Shown piece by piece: positions 34,701 to 44,083 of a DNA stretch of 64,000 nucleotides. The notes under the pieces are model-generated. The model ran no database searches, had not been told where the DNA came from, and worked only from the letters and a program-made list of their open reading frames with translations. The translations under genes and the position numbers were made by a program. Source of the DNA: Pyrococcus furiosus DSM 3638 (GTDB taxonomy: Archaea > Methanobacteriota_B > Thermococci > Thermococcales > Thermococcaceae); the NCBI RefSeq assembly GCF_000007305.1, contig NC_003413.1:1297318-1361317 (forward strand), read 5' to 3'. Numbering within the stretch: position 1 is the stretch's first letter; the number at the start of each line of letters is the position of its first letter.

Positions 34701-34995
34701 TTCTTAGCACGCCCCTTAGTTTTTGAGTTCTCAGCAGAAAGTTCTTCTCTAATTCTCATCAAAAGTTCCTTGTCCACTATGGCCTTCTCTTCGAATATCT
34801 TCAGTTCTTTATAACTTTCTTCAATCTCAGCAAGCTTTCTCTCTAGACTTGCTAATTTTTTTTACATAAAAATTTAAATCTCAAAGAGAGCAAATAAGAC
34901 CTAAACATTTCCCTGTCTTTAAGCAATTCCAAGCCCTTCTCTTTGTTCTTTTTTATTGCTTCAAATTCTTCTTCATTCACCCAGATTTCCATCAT
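34697..34995 (-). pseudogene. Frameshifted small coiled-coil gene (A8 tract)
   Basis: Reading from ATG at 34995 or 34992 gives MEIWVNEEEFEAIKKNKEKG and about 26 more residues, then a stop (TAG) just after a run of eight A (T on the plus strand, 34856-34863). In the -1 frame the reading continues without interruption: LASLERKLAEIEESYKELK through to GRAKK and TGA at 34697, which overlaps the next start codon. Upstream, ATGATG overlaps the TGA of the prenyltransferase-like gene. The neat coupling on both sides argues that both halves belong to one gene of about 97 codons. It is a recent mutation, a sequencing error in the A tract, or slippage-dependent expression; the sequence cannot tell which. 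Confidence 0.7.
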
Positions 34996-35846
34996 AGCCA
35001 CCTTAGCAATATATCAAGGCTTGCCAATGCTCTATAGGTATTCTGAAAGTTTGATATACCTAATTCATAACTTCTCCTAAACCCACCATTTTGATTTTGT
35101 AGAGACCTTATGAACTTAATATGAGCCTCAATGCATTTTGCTTTCCTTCCCAGCAGTTCTAATCCCCTTAGAGCATAGAATGTTGGCTCTATATATGGAG
35201 GTAGTGAATTGGGCACTTCAGTAAAGCCTCCCCAGTCTCCACAAACTTCACAAAGTTCAAAGTGTCTTGTATCTTCCCTTATTCCTAGGAAATCTAGAGT
35301 GTAGAGAGCCTGGTAAGTCATTGTGGTAGTTGGATGTGTTACTCCATATGCATCTCCCAGCTTGAATTTATGCACAAACTCTATGATTCCCTTTCTCATT
35401 TCATTAGAGGGATTGTAGTTTACTGCCTTCATAGCTCTCATTACCCAATAAGTTGCCTCCAAAGGTGTTGCTGTACCAAACTCCTCACTCCCTCCAAGAC
35501 CTACTGCAAACTTATCCTCCATGGGATTATATTTTTTGAACAATAGATTCATTTTCTCCTCTGCCAAGTTCTTAGCTCCTAAAATTGAAAGCGCCTCAAC
35601 TGCCATGGCAATAGCAACAGTAGCAGCCTGTGGTTTGGCTGAGCTATAAAGGAACTCAATTGTCTTTTCTTTTTCTGGAACTTCAATTCCCAGGAGTGAA
35701 TATATCTTTACGGCATAGTAGGTATCATTTATGTTTGTATCATCAAGTTGGGAGACAAAACAGTAACCTCCATCCTCATGACGCCTTTTCTCAATATAGT
35801 TCAAAACCTTTTCCAAATTTATGTACCTAGAGAGCTTCGAGCCCAT
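34992..35846 (-). CDS. Prenyltransferase/squalene-cyclase repeat (alpha-toroid) protein
   Basis: A 284-residue protein made of repeated helix pairs of the prenyltransferase beta-subunit type, with the repeat signature DGGYCFVSQ, DWGGFTEVP and QNGGFRRSYEL marking successive repeats. Eukaryotic relatives bind isoprenoids and zinc. Here the Asp-Cys-His zinc triad is not clear, so enzymatic activity is uncertain. The ATG at 35846 has GGAGGTGGCAAT immediately upstream. Extending to 35936 would run into the GC-rich RNA region and is rejected. It heads the cluster leading to trm5b. Confidence 0.75.
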   Translation of the reverse strand: MGSKLSRYINLEKVLNYIEKRRHEDGGYCFVSQLDDTNINDTYYAVKIYSLLGIEVPEKEKTIEFLYSSAKPQAATVAIAMAVEALSILGAKNLAEEKMNLLFKKYNPMEDKFAVGLGGSEEFGTATPLEATYWVMRAMKAVNYNPSNEMRKGIIEFVHKFKLGDAYGVTHPTTTMTYQALYTLDFLGIREDTRHFELCEVCGDWGGFTEVPNSLPPYIEPTFYALRGLELLGRKAKCIEAHIKFIRSLQNQNGGFRRSYELGISNFQNTYRALASLDILLRWL

Positions 35847-35864
35847 ATTGCCACCTCCCTCAAG

Positions 35865-36002
35865 TTCTACAGAATAGGCGCCATCAGCCTCCCAACGGGA
35901 GGCGGTTCGGCTCGAAGCCCCGGGCGGCGCCATCACCCCAAAGAACCGTGGCCTAACCTACTCCCGTCACCGGTTTCAGTTCATCGACCACGGTTCCACT
36001 CT
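35865..36002 (-). ncRNA. GC-rich structured RNA of unknown class
   Basis: About 135 bp of roughly 60% GC in an otherwise AT-rich region, typical of structured RNA in hyperthermophiles. Helices: GAACCGTGG/CCACGGTTC (35943-35951 with 35988-35996), GCCTCCC/GGGAGGC with a 3-nt loop (35887-35903), and two copies of GGCGCCATCA (35877 and 35926) whose GGCGCC parts can pair with each other. The minus strand is favoured because a TATA-like CTTTTAAAATAA lies about 25 bp before GTGGAACC (36000) and no AT-rich promoter exists on the other side. It may belong to the high-GC Hgc RNAs described in Pyrococcus, but I could not confirm the member. C/D boxes are absent. Confidence 0.55.
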
Positions 36003-36058
36003 TGCTTTCCCCAATTATTTTAAAAGTTTTTAGATTATTAGATCAGAGGGGTGAGAGA

Positions 36059-36754
36059 ATGAAGATAAAAGCAATCTCTTTAGACATTGATGGGACGATC
36101 ACTTATCCGAATAGAATGATTCATGAAGAGGCATTACAAGCAATAAGAAAAGCGGAAAGTCTTGGAGTTCCAATTATGCTAGTAACTGGCAATACGGTTC
36201 AATTTGCGGAGGCTGCAAGCATCTTAATAGGAACTTCTGGACCTGTGGTTGCTGAAGATGGAGGAGCAATTTCTTACAAAAAGAAAAGAATTTTCCTAAC
36301 TAGTATGGATGAAGAATGGATACTTTGGGGTGAGCTAAAGAAGAGGTTTCCCAACGTAAAAACTAGTCACACAATGCCAGACAGAAGAGCAGGTTTAGTG
36401 ATTATGAGAGAGACGATAGATGTTGAAACGGTAAGAAAGCTCATTAAGGAGCTCAACTTAAATTTAGTGGCCGTTGATTCAGGATTTGCAATCCATGTGA
36501 AGAAGCCTTGGATAAATAAAGGAAGTGGAATAGAAAAGGCGTGTGAACTACTGGGGCTAAATCCAAAAGAAGTTGCTCATGTTGGAGATGGAGAAAATGA
36601 TCTTGACGCTTTCAAAGTTGTTGGGTACAGAATTGCCGTTGCCCAAGCTCCGAAAATTCTTAAAGAAAATGCAGATTATATAACACAAAATGAATATGGA
36701 AAAGGAGGAGCAGAGGCAATATACCACATATTAGAAAAATTTGGATACATATAA
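36059..36754 (+). CDS. HAD-family phosphatase (archaeal phosphoglycolate phosphatase type)
   Basis: A 231-residue magnesium-dependent HAD phosphatase of the Cof/IIB class, same length as the known Pyrococcus horikoshii PH1421 enzyme. Motif I is SLDIDGTIT (D8, D10), motif II is MLVTGN, motif III has the Lys in KPWINKGSG, and motif IV is [11 protein letters not shown]. Phosphoglycolate is the usual annotated substrate; the true one may be broader. ATG at 36059 follows GAGGGGTGAGAG. TTTTAAAAG about 40 bp upstream is palindromic and may also serve the RNA gene on the other strand. Confidence 0.87.
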   Translation: MKIKAISLDIDGTITYPNRMIHEEALQAIRKAESLGVPIMLVTGNTVQFAEAASILIGTSGPVVAEDGGAISYKKKRIFLTSMDEEWILWGELKKRFPNVKTSHTMPDRRAGLVIMRETIDVETVRKLIKELNLNLVAVDSGFAIHVKKPWINKGSGIEKACELLGLNPKEVAHVGDGENDLDAFKVVGYRIAVAQAPKILKENADYITQNEYGKGGAEAIYHILEKFGYI

Positions 36755-36767
36755 AGGGGAGGACTCC

Positions 36768-37228
36768 ATGAACATTAAGTTCCTTCAAGAGAGCAAGAGG
36801 AACCGAAGATATAGATACAATAATTGCCAGAATATCATTTGAAAAATTCAAAAAATTATATAATGACTTCATCTCCTCTAATTTTGAATTCTTAAATGGA
36901 GACAATCCCAAAGACCTTTATGAAATGCTTCAAGAAGGTTTGCCCTTAAGGATATCAAAAAAGGGCAAAATATTCCCAAATCTTGAAGTAAAGTTTCCAA
37001 GAAAATGAAATTCACTTAATAGCCCTGAAAGAAAGGATCCTCGTTAAAGCAGGAAAATTAAACGTTTATATTCCACCAATAGAACTTCAGATAGCATACA
37101 AACTTTATCTAGGAAGTGATAAGGACTATGAAGACGCATATTTCCTTTATGAGCTATTTAAAGATGTTATAGATAGAGAAAAACTCAAAAGATTCTGCAA
37201 AAAATTAGGGGTGAATCCAATTGAATAG
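36768..37228 (+). pseudogene. Decayed AbiEii-like nucleotidyltransferase gene
   Basis: GGGGAGGACTCC precedes ATG at 36768, but the frame closes quickly. From 36802 another frame reads TEDIDTIIARISFEKFKKLY and on to a stop at 37006. A third frame overlapping it from 37001 reads ENEIHLIALKERILVKAGKL and then YIPPIELQIAYKLYLGSDKD, ending at 37228. Joined, these resemble the archaeal AbiEii/DUF1814 nucleotidyltransferase toxin family (TEDID follows the GS..D active site, IELQIAYKLYLGS is near the C-terminus). At least two frameshifts and loss of the N-terminal active site make it non-functional. Confidence 0.7.
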
Positions 37229-37232
37229 AGAA

Positions 37233-38772
<1,540 letters not shown>

Positions 38773-38835
38773 TCATCACCAGGAAATAGTGGATGAGCAC
38801 ACTTTTAACCTTAAGCTCGAAAATGAGCACTTTTG

Positions 38836-38852
38836 TTCGAAAAATTTTCGAA
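38836..38852. promoter_or_regulatory. Inverted repeat upstream of the aminotransferase promoter
   Basis: TTCGAAAAATTTTCGAA has two 8-base arms around one central base. It sits between the trxB stop and the aminotransferase promoter (minus-strand AAGGTTAAAAG at about 38809). Two copies of ATGAGCAC followed by TTTT (38792 and 38823) flank the TATA element. An operator is likely; a terminator for trxB is the alternative. Confidence 0.4.
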
Positions 38853-38876
38853 AAATAAGGAAGACCAGGAGAAGAA

Positions 38877-39869
38877 TTACTCAACATCCTTTTTGTTCCA
38901 GTTCTCTAGGAATTCTTTTGCAGAGTTGGCAGCTATGGCTCCTTGTCCCACTGCAACTGCAATCTGCTTGAAAACATTTGTGATGTCTCCTGCTGCAAAT
39001 ATACCAGGAACCTTTGTCCTCATGTACATATCTACCTTTATATAGCCGTATTCATCAGTGATCCCCAGATGTTTTACAAAGTCTGTCTTTGGCTCGTATC
39101 CGATAAAGATAAACACACCATCAACTTTTTTCTCGAATGTTTCTCCTGTCTTAACGTTCTTCAGAACTACACTTTCCACTTTATCTTTTCCTCTAATTTC
39201 AGTAACAACGGTGTTAAGTATCGCAGGAATTCCTGCCTCCCTAAATCTATCTTGAAGTATCTTATCTGCCCTGAATTTATCTCTTCTGTGAACCAAGGTA
39301 ACTTTAACTCCTATACTGTGAAGATATAGAGCCTCCTGTAAGGCAGTATTTCCTCCACCAACAACAATTACCTCTTTACCAACAAATAGAGGGCCATCAC
39401 AGGTAGCACAGTAGCTAACTCCCCTACCAGTGAACTCTTTCTCTCCTGGGACGTTTAATTTCCTTGGTTCTGCTCCAACGGCTATTATCACAGTTCTCGA
39501 CTTATATTCCATACCGTTTGCAGTCTTTATTGTGAACTTACATGGTCCTTCATAATATGCACATTCGGCTGGGTCAATTCTTACTACTTCATCAAAAATT
39601 ACATCTACCCCATACTTCCTTACTTGCTCGTACATTCTTTTTGAAAGCTCTGCTCCACTTATCCCTTCTGGAAATCCTGGATAATTTTCTATTAGGTCTG
39701 TCAATGCCATATTTCCACCAAGATCTTTTGTGATGATGAGTGTATCAAGTCCAAATCTTGCAGCATAAATTGCTGCTGTGTATCCAGCTGGACCAGCTCC
39801 GATGATAATAACATCCCATACTTTGCTAGTATCAACACTACTCTTTGTTAATCCTCCTAAACTGAACAT
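38877..39869 (-). CDS. trxB: Thioredoxin reductase (NADPH type)
   Basis: Flavoprotein passing electrons from NADPH to thioredoxin/glutaredoxin-like proteins. The 330-residue protein has the FAD motif IIIGAGPAGYTAAIYA, redox-active CATC at 154-157 (SYCATCDGPLF), the pyridine nucleotide motif VVGGGNTALQEAL and the NADPH-type HRRDKFRA. FAD-binding GVFAAGDITN lies near the C-terminus. ATG at 39869 follows GGAGGTGAGGAC. It is divergent from the MBH operon, and the shared 226-bp spacer holds SurR-type sites, fitting co-regulation of redox genes by sulfur. Confidence 0.92.
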   Translation of the reverse strand: MFSLGGLTKSSVDTSKVWDVIIIGAGPAGYTAAIYAARFGLDTLIITKDLGGNMALTDLIENYPGFPEGISGAELSKRMYEQVRKYGVDVIFDEVVRIDPAECAYYEGPCKFTIKTANGMEYKSRTVIIAVGAEPRKLNVPGEKEFTGRGVSYCATCDGPLFVGKEVIVVGGGNTALQEALYLHSIGVKVTLVHRRDKFRADKILQDRFREAGIPAILNTVVTEIRGKDKVESVVLKNVKTGETFEKKVDGVFIFIGYEPKTDFVKHLGITDEYGYIKVDMYMRTKVPGIFAAGDITNVFKQIAVAVGQGAIAANSAKEFLENWNKKDVE

Positions 39870-39949
39870 GTCCTCACCTCCTGCCCTAACTTGGTGGTGC
39901 CTACTTAAAAGCATTTTGGAACATTTGTGAGTAATTCCATAAAACATAT

Positions 39950-39967
39950 GTTATAAACCAAAAGTTA
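39950..39967. promoter_or_regulatory. SurR-type site in the trxB-mbh spacer
   Basis: GTTATAAAC is a perfect GTTn3AAC, and a further GTT follows 6 nt later (39965-39967). It overlaps the element just upstream of TTAAATACC, a plausible TATA box for mbhA. SurR, the sulfur-responsive regulator of P. furiosus, binds GTTn3AAC and activates MBH from upstream positions. Binding is inferred from sequence only. Confidence 0.6.
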
Positions 39968-40048
39968 AATACCTTTATTTTCAATTCAATGCTTCAAAAA
40001 AACCTTTTTAATGTTTCAAAGCCAATACGAATTTGGAGAGAGGAAAAT

Positions 40049-40108
40049 ATGGCACTAAAATACCGTTTCAAACCAAATGTTAAGGAGGTTTGGCGATGTC
40101 CTTCATAA
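40049..40108 (+). CDS. Possible 19-codon upstream ORF overlapping the mbhA start
   Basis: ATG at 40049 with GGAGAGAGG 5-6 nt upstream opens MALKYRFKPNVKEVWRCPS, ending with TAA at 40106-40108, which is 10 bases past the mbhA start codon and in another frame. A ribosome finishing it would stop on top of the mbhA start, so it could couple or control MBH translation. It could equally be chance; no coding bias can be judged at this length. Confidence 0.3.
   Translation: MALKYRFKPNVKEVWRCPS
40065..40081. promoter_or_regulatory. Second SurR-type site just before mbhA
   Basis: GTTTCAAACCAAATGTT fits GTTn3AACn5GTT without mismatch. A related copy, GTTTCAAAGCCAATACG, lies 51 bp upstream at 40014. 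The position, 15 bp before the mbhA ATG, is unusual for an activator site. Confidence 0.5.
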
Positions 40109-40599
40109 CAGCATTTATATGGGCTTACTTCCTCTGGCTTGTTTTAACAGCAGGGAGTAAAGGAATGCTATGGAGTACCCAGGAACTCATAGCTGGACTG
40201 ATATTTGCCTCAATAGTAGGGTATTCAACCAGAAACATTATCGGAGAAAAAGCCTCACGGTTCTTAAATCCAGTAAAATGGATACTATTTGTTGCTTATG
40301 CTCCTGTCCTATTCTGGGGAATGGTAAAAGCAAACTTAGATGTCGCTTACAGAGTTATCACAGGGAAAATAAGGCCCGGAATTGTTAGAGTTCCAGTAGA
40401 GTTAGAGAACGATGCTCAGTACACAATTTTGTCCAACTCAATAACCCTCACCCCAGGTACCCTAACCGTTGAAGCATGCCCAGAGGAGAAAGCTCTCTAC
40501 GTTCACTGGATAAACATTCCAGAAGGTTTAGAATGGCCTGAAAACTCAGAACCCGTCTCTGGACCATTTGAAAAATGGGCTAGGAGGTTAGGGGCATGA
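40096..40599 (+). CDS. mbhA: MBH subunit A (MrpE/MnhE-like)
   Basis: First gene of the 14-gene membrane-bound hydrogenase operon (mbhA-N). The complex oxidises reduced ferredoxin, evolves H2 and exports ions, driving ATP synthesis. MbhA is a 167-residue homologue of the MrpE subunit of Na+/H+ antiporters, with three N-terminal hydrophobic segments, the MVKANLDVAYRVITG signature and the SNSITLTPGTLTVE block of this family. ATG at 40096 follows AAGGAGGTTTGGCG. It overlaps mbhB by 4 bp. Confidence 0.95.
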   Translation: MSFITAFIWAYFLWLVLTAGSKGMLWSTQELIAGLIFASIVGYSTRNIIGEKASRFLNPVKWILFVAYAPVLFWGMVKANLDVAYRVITGKIRPGIVRVPVELENDAQYTILSNSITLTPGTLTVEACPEEKALYVHWINIPEGLEWPENSEPVSGPFEKWARRLGA

Positions 40600-40850
40600 T
40601 ATTCTTTTATGCAACTCTCCTAATAGGAATTGCCGGAATCATAACATTCATCAGACTAGCCTTAGGCCCCACAGTCCCAGATAGAGTTGTTGCGGTCGAT
40701 ACGCTAAACACCCTCATTGTTGCGATAATGCTTCTCCTGGGGGCAGCTTATGAAAGAGCAATATACATTGACATAGCGATAGTATACGCTCTTCTAAGCT
40801 ATGTCGGAACCCTTGTTATAGCAAAATATCTGCAGGGGGGATTGCAATGA
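40596..40850 (+). CDS. mbhB: MBH subunit B (MrpF-like)
   Basis: An 84-residue membrane protein with three helices, homologous to MrpF, part of the sodium-translocating module of MBH. The PTVPDRVVAVDTLNTLIVA segment, with its conserved Asp in the membrane, is typical of MrpF. Start and stop overlap neighbours by 4 bp each, indicating coupled translation. Confidence 0.94.
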   Translation: MIFFYATLLIGIAGIITFIRLALGPTVPDRVVAVDTLNTLIVAIMLLLGAAYERAIYIDIAIVYALLSYVGTLVIAKYLQGGLQ

Positions 40851-41221
40851 TTGCATATTATCTCATAATAGCATTCCTGGGAATTAGTGTTACCTTTAAC
40901 ATGCTTGGGAGCATAGCCCTCCACAGATTTCCGGACGTTTATACAAGGCTTCATGGAGCAACAAAATGTACAACCTTCGGAACGATCTTCGCCGCTTTAG
41001 CTGTCATAACACACGCAATAGTGAAACTTCAAGCCACAGGAAATCCAAAGTACCTCCAGATGGCAATACACAGCTTTGTTGCAATGTTAGCATTGCTATT
41101 AACTAACCCAGTTGGTGCCCACGCAATAGCAAAGGCAGCACACAAGACAGGGTATCTACCAAAGAGAGCTGTTGTTGATGCATATCTCGAAAAAGAAAGG
41201 GGTGAGAAAAATGAATCTTGA
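40847..41221 (+). CDS. mbhC: MBH subunit C (MrpG-like)
   Basis: A 124-residue three-helix membrane protein of the MrpG family, with the conserved GSIALHRFPDVYTRLHGATKCTTFG block and LLLTNPVGAHAIAKAAH. It completes the MrpE-F-G trio at the ion-translocating end of MBH. It starts inside the mbhB stop (ATGA) and overlaps the mbhD start by 11 bp. Confidence 0.94.
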   Translation: MIAYYLIIAFLGISVTFNMLGSIALHRFPDVYTRLHGATKCTTFGTIFAALAVITHAIVKLQATGNPKYLQMAIHSFVAMLALLLTNPVGAHAIAKAAHKTGYLPKRAVVDAYLEKERGEKNES

Positions 41222-41468
41222 CATGATTATTCAGTTCATCGTATTGGGAGGAATTATACTTTCCTCAGTCTTAATGATCGTTACAAGAGACCTCCTTGTT
41301 GCAGTATTGGCTTCTGCAGCCATGAGCCTACTCTTGAGCTTGGAATTCTACATGCTCCACGCTCCAGATGTTGCCATAGCTGAAGCTGCAGTTGGGGCTG
41401 GGGTTGTTACTGCTTTGGTTATGTATGCCATCTCAAAAACAGAGAGATGGGAGCGTGAAGCCCCATGA
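41211..41468 (+). CDS. mbhD: MBH subunit D (MrpA C-terminal-like)
   Basis: An 85-residue membrane protein corresponding to part of the C-terminal region of MrpA (DUF4040), with the signature LHAPDVAIAEAAVGAGVVTALVMYA. The ATG at 41211 is set by GGGGTGAGAAAA upstream; a longer reading from 41172 lacks such a site. It overlaps mbhE by 4 bp. Confidence 0.92.
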   Translation: MNLDMIIQFIVLGGIILSSVLMIVTRDLLVAVLASAAMSLLLSLEFYMLHAPDVAIAEAAVGAGVVTALVMYAISKTERWEREAP

Positions 41469-41764
41469 AAAGAGCTTTAGGATTCCTTTCATTGCTTGTA
41501 ATATTTGCTAGCCTTTTGGTGGCCCTAAGCCCAGAATACGGGATAAAGTTTGGAGTTGGAGGAGAGGACTGGCTAAAATACAGATACACAGACAACTATT
41601 ACATTGAACATGGAATTGAGGAAGTGGGGGGAACAAACATAGTCACGGACATAGTGTTTGACTACAGAGGATACGATACCTTGGGTGAAGCTACTGTTCT
41701 CTTTACGGCCATAGCAGGTGCAGTGGCACTCTTAAGACCCTGGAGGAGGGAGGAGAATGAATGA
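41465..41764 (+). CDS. mbhE: MBH subunit E (MrpA C-terminal-like)
   Basis: A 99-residue protein with an N-terminal helix, an extracellular loop (YYIEHGIEEVGGTNIVTDIVFDYRGYDTLGEATVLF) and a second helix, matching the last part of MrpA. In the paralogous MBX operon this region is fused to the MrpB-like subunit in one gene (mbxF). It overlaps mbhF by 8 bp. Confidence 0.92.
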   Translation: MKRALGFLSLLVIFASLLVALSPEYGIKFGVGGEDWLKYRYTDNYYIEHGIEEVGGTNIVTDIVFDYRGYDTLGEATVLFTAIAGAVALLRPWRREENE

Positions 41765-42203
41765 AGATATGGGAGTTATAGTTAGAACTAACGCGAGGGC
41801 TTTGATACCTTTCATAGGAATATTCGGAGCTTACATAGTTACGCATGGTCACCTTACCCCAGGTGGTGGATTCCAGGGAGGAGCAACTATAGCCGGAGCT
41901 GGAGTGCTATTCCTGATCGCCTTTGGAGTTAAAGCCGCGAAAGAAAAGATAAACAAAAATCTATACTCAGCGCTCGAAGGACTTGGCGGTTTAGTCTTCC
42001 TGGGAGCAGCAATGCTAGGTTTAAGTGTGGCATTCTTCTACAACATTCTATGGCACGAAGGACCCATCTTCAATAGCTCTCCTGGGACTCTTCTGTCTGC
42101 AGGATTCCTCCCCATAATGAACTTGGGGGTTGGGCTGAAGGTGTTCACAGGCCTAGTATCAGCTCTATTTGCCCTCAGCGTATTTAGGAGGTGGAAGTCA
42201 TGA
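41757..42203 (+). CDS. mbhF: MBH subunit F (MrpB-like)
   Basis: A 148-residue membrane protein with four helices, homologue of MrpB: HGHLTPGGGFQGGATIAGAG is the hallmark. It belongs to the ion-translocating module. The ATG at 41757 follows GGAGGGAGGAGA; an ATG four codons on is possible. It shares 4 bp with mbhG. Confidence 0.93.
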   Translation: MNEDMGVIVRTNARALIPFIGIFGAYIVTHGHLTPGGGFQGGATIAGAGVLFLIAFGVKAAKEKINKNLYSALEGLGGLVFLGAAMLGLSVAFFYNILWHEGPIFNSSPGTLLSAGFLPIMNLGVGLKVFTGLVSALFALSVFRRWKS

Positions 42204-42553
42204 TCGCATTTCAATATCTAACGGCAACAATTATGATTTTACTAGGAATTTACGCCTTACTTTACAAGAGGAACTTGATTAAATTAGTACTTGCTCTCAA
42301 CCTAATTGACTCCGGAATACACCTTCTCCTGATAAGTGAAGGATACAGAATGGAAAACGGAATACCTCCAACTGCCCCAATATACACCGGGTATGAAGGA
42401 GGAGCGATGGTGGCTCCAATTCCCCAAGCATTAGTTCTCACAAGCATAGTTATTGGAGTATGTGTGCTATCCTTAGCTATTGCCCTTACTGTCAACGCAT
42501 ACAGGCATTATGGAACTTTGGATGTAACAAAGCTTAGGAGGTTGAGAGGATGA
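42200..42553 (+). CDS. mbhG: MBH subunit G (MrpC/NuoK-like)
   Basis: A 117-residue, three-helix homologue of MrpC and of NuoK of complex I, with DSGIHLLLISEGY and PIPQALVLTSIVIGVCVLSLAIAL. The ATG at 42200 follows AGGAGGTGGAAGTC and overlaps the mbhF stop. It also overlaps mbhH by 4 bp. Confidence 0.93.
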   Translation: MIAFQYLTATIMILLGIYALLYKRNLIKLVLALNLIDSGIHLLLISEGYRMENGIPPTAPIYTGYEGGAMVAPIPQALVLTSIVIGVCVLSLAIALTVNAYRHYGTLDVTKLRRLRG

Positions 42554-44082
42554 CCTGGTTACCATTCATCATTATCATTCCCCTCTTAGGGGCATTTTCA
42601 ATGCCTATAGTGAGCCTACTAAAGGGCAAAGCAAAGGAAATTTGGGCGTCTATGATAAGTTTTGCAACCCTCATTGTCGGAATACAAGTCTTTAGAGAAG
42701 TCTGGAGCAAAGGGACAATAGTCTATACGTTAGGAGCACCAAATCCCTTTGGAAAAGCAACGTTCCCAATTAGAATAGTCTGGGAAGTTGACAAGTTTGG
42801 GGCCCTAATGGTTCTAATAGTGACTTTCGTTAGTTTCCTAGCGGTCATATACTCTATTGAGTATATGAAGCACGACACTGGACTAGAGAAGTTCTACACC
42901 CTAATCTTAATACTAGAGCTTGGGATGCTCGGAATAGCGATAACTGGAGATATATTCAACTTCTATGTCTTCCTAGAGATAATGAGCATCGCAAGCTATG
43001 CACTTGTTGCATTCAGGAATGACACATGGGAAGGAATTGAAGCCGGCATAAAGTACATGTTTGCAGGGTCATTGGCAAGTAGCTTTGTTCTTCTGGGGAT
43101 AGCCCTTCTCTATGGGCAATATGGAACACTTACCATGGGTTATCTTGCTGTAAAGATTGCGGAAAACCCAACAATAGTAGCGAAAGTTGCCCTTGCCCTC
43201 TTCATAGGTGGATTACTCTTCAAGAGTGGTGCTGCTCCAGTTCACATGTGGCTAGCAGATGCACACCCAGCCGCTCCAAGCTCAATCTCAGCAATGCTTT
43301 CAGGTCTCGTAATTAAGATAGGAGGAATTTACGCAATAGCAAGGATAGTGTTCAGCATATTCTCTCCAACGATAAATCTTGGGACAATAGGGTGGATAAT
43401 AATAATCTTCGCATGCATTACTCTAATAGTTGGAAACGCAATGGCAGTTGTGCAAGAAGACTTGAAGAGACTGCTCGCATATTCTTCAGTGGGACAGATT
43501 GGCTACATTCTCCTGGGACTCGGAATAGGAATGGTGGCTTATGGAACTAGAGTAGGTGAAATAGCATTGGCAGGTGCAATATACCACACTGTAAATCATG
43601 CGCTAATGAAGGCACTCCTCTTCCTTGTTGCAGGTGCTGTCATTCACGAAATTGGAACTAGAAACATGAACGAGCTGAGCGGATTGGCAAAGACGATGCC
43701 AAAAACAACCTTTGCCTTTCTGATTGGAGCAGCTGCAATTGTTGGTCTACCTCCTCTAAATGGATTTGCAAGTAAGTGGCTTATCTACGAAAGCTCAGCT
43801 CTGTTCAATCCAATATTAGGTGCAATTGCTGTCATTGGGACAGTGTTTTGTACAGCAGCCTATGTAAGGGCATTATTCACATTCTTCGGAAGGCCAAGTG
43901 AAAAGGTCACGAATGCAAGAGACCCAGGAATAGCTATGATGCTTCCAATGATAATTCTTGTAGTGACAATAATAGTCATGGGCTTCTTCCCATGGCAAAT
44001 AAGTGACAGAATAATGGTTCCAACAGCGAGAGCCCTTTGGGATGTAATTGACTATATTTCATCCTTAATGGGAGGTGGATGA
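42550..44082 (+). CDS. mbhH: MBH subunit H (MrpD/NuoN-like antiporter subunit)
   Basis: The 510-residue antiporter-like subunit with about 14 helices, related to MrpD and NuoL/M/N. The conserved membrane Lys lies in LFKSGAAPVHMWLADAHPAAPS and a helix-breaking region follows; the second Lys is in QEDLKRLLAYSSVGQIGYILLG. It is the candidate for proton transfer linking H2 formation to sodium export. The MBX operon has two such subunits (H and H'), MBH only one. Confidence 0.95.
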   Translation: MTWLPFIIIIPLLGAFSMPIVSLLKGKAKEIWASMISFATLIVGIQVFREVWSKGTIVYTLGAPNPFGKATFPIRIVWEVDKFGALMVLIVTFVSFLAVIYSIEYMKHDTGLEKFYTLILILELGMLGIAITGDIFNFYVFLEIMSIASYALVAFRNDTWEGIEAGIKYMFAGSLASSFVLLGIALLYGQYGTLTMGYLAVKIAENPTIVAKVALALFIGGLLFKSGAAPVHMWLADAHPAAPSSISAMLSGLVIKIGGIYAIARIVFSIFSPTINLGTIGWIIIIFACITLIVGNAMAVVQEDLKRLLAYSSVGQIGYILLGLGIGMVAYGTRVGEIALAGAIYHTVNHALMKALLFLVAGAVIHEIGTRNMNELSGLAKTMPKTTFAFLIGAAAIVGLPPLNGFASKWLIYESSALFNPILGAIAVIGTVFCTAAYVRALFTFFGRPSEKVTNARDPGIAMMLPMIILVVTIIVMGFFPWQISDRIMVPTARALWDVIDYISSLMGGG

Positions 44083-44083
44083 A

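Noticed and set aside
35847-35936. N-terminal extension of the prenyltransferase-like protein (MMAPPGASS...)
   Set aside because: It is translated from the GC-rich RNA region; the ATG at 35846 has a strong GGAGGTGG site directly before it.
36660-36911. Minus-strand frame of 83 codons over the phosphatase end and pseudogene
   Set aside because: It crosses a certain plus-strand gene end and a decayed gene; no ribosome site or family.
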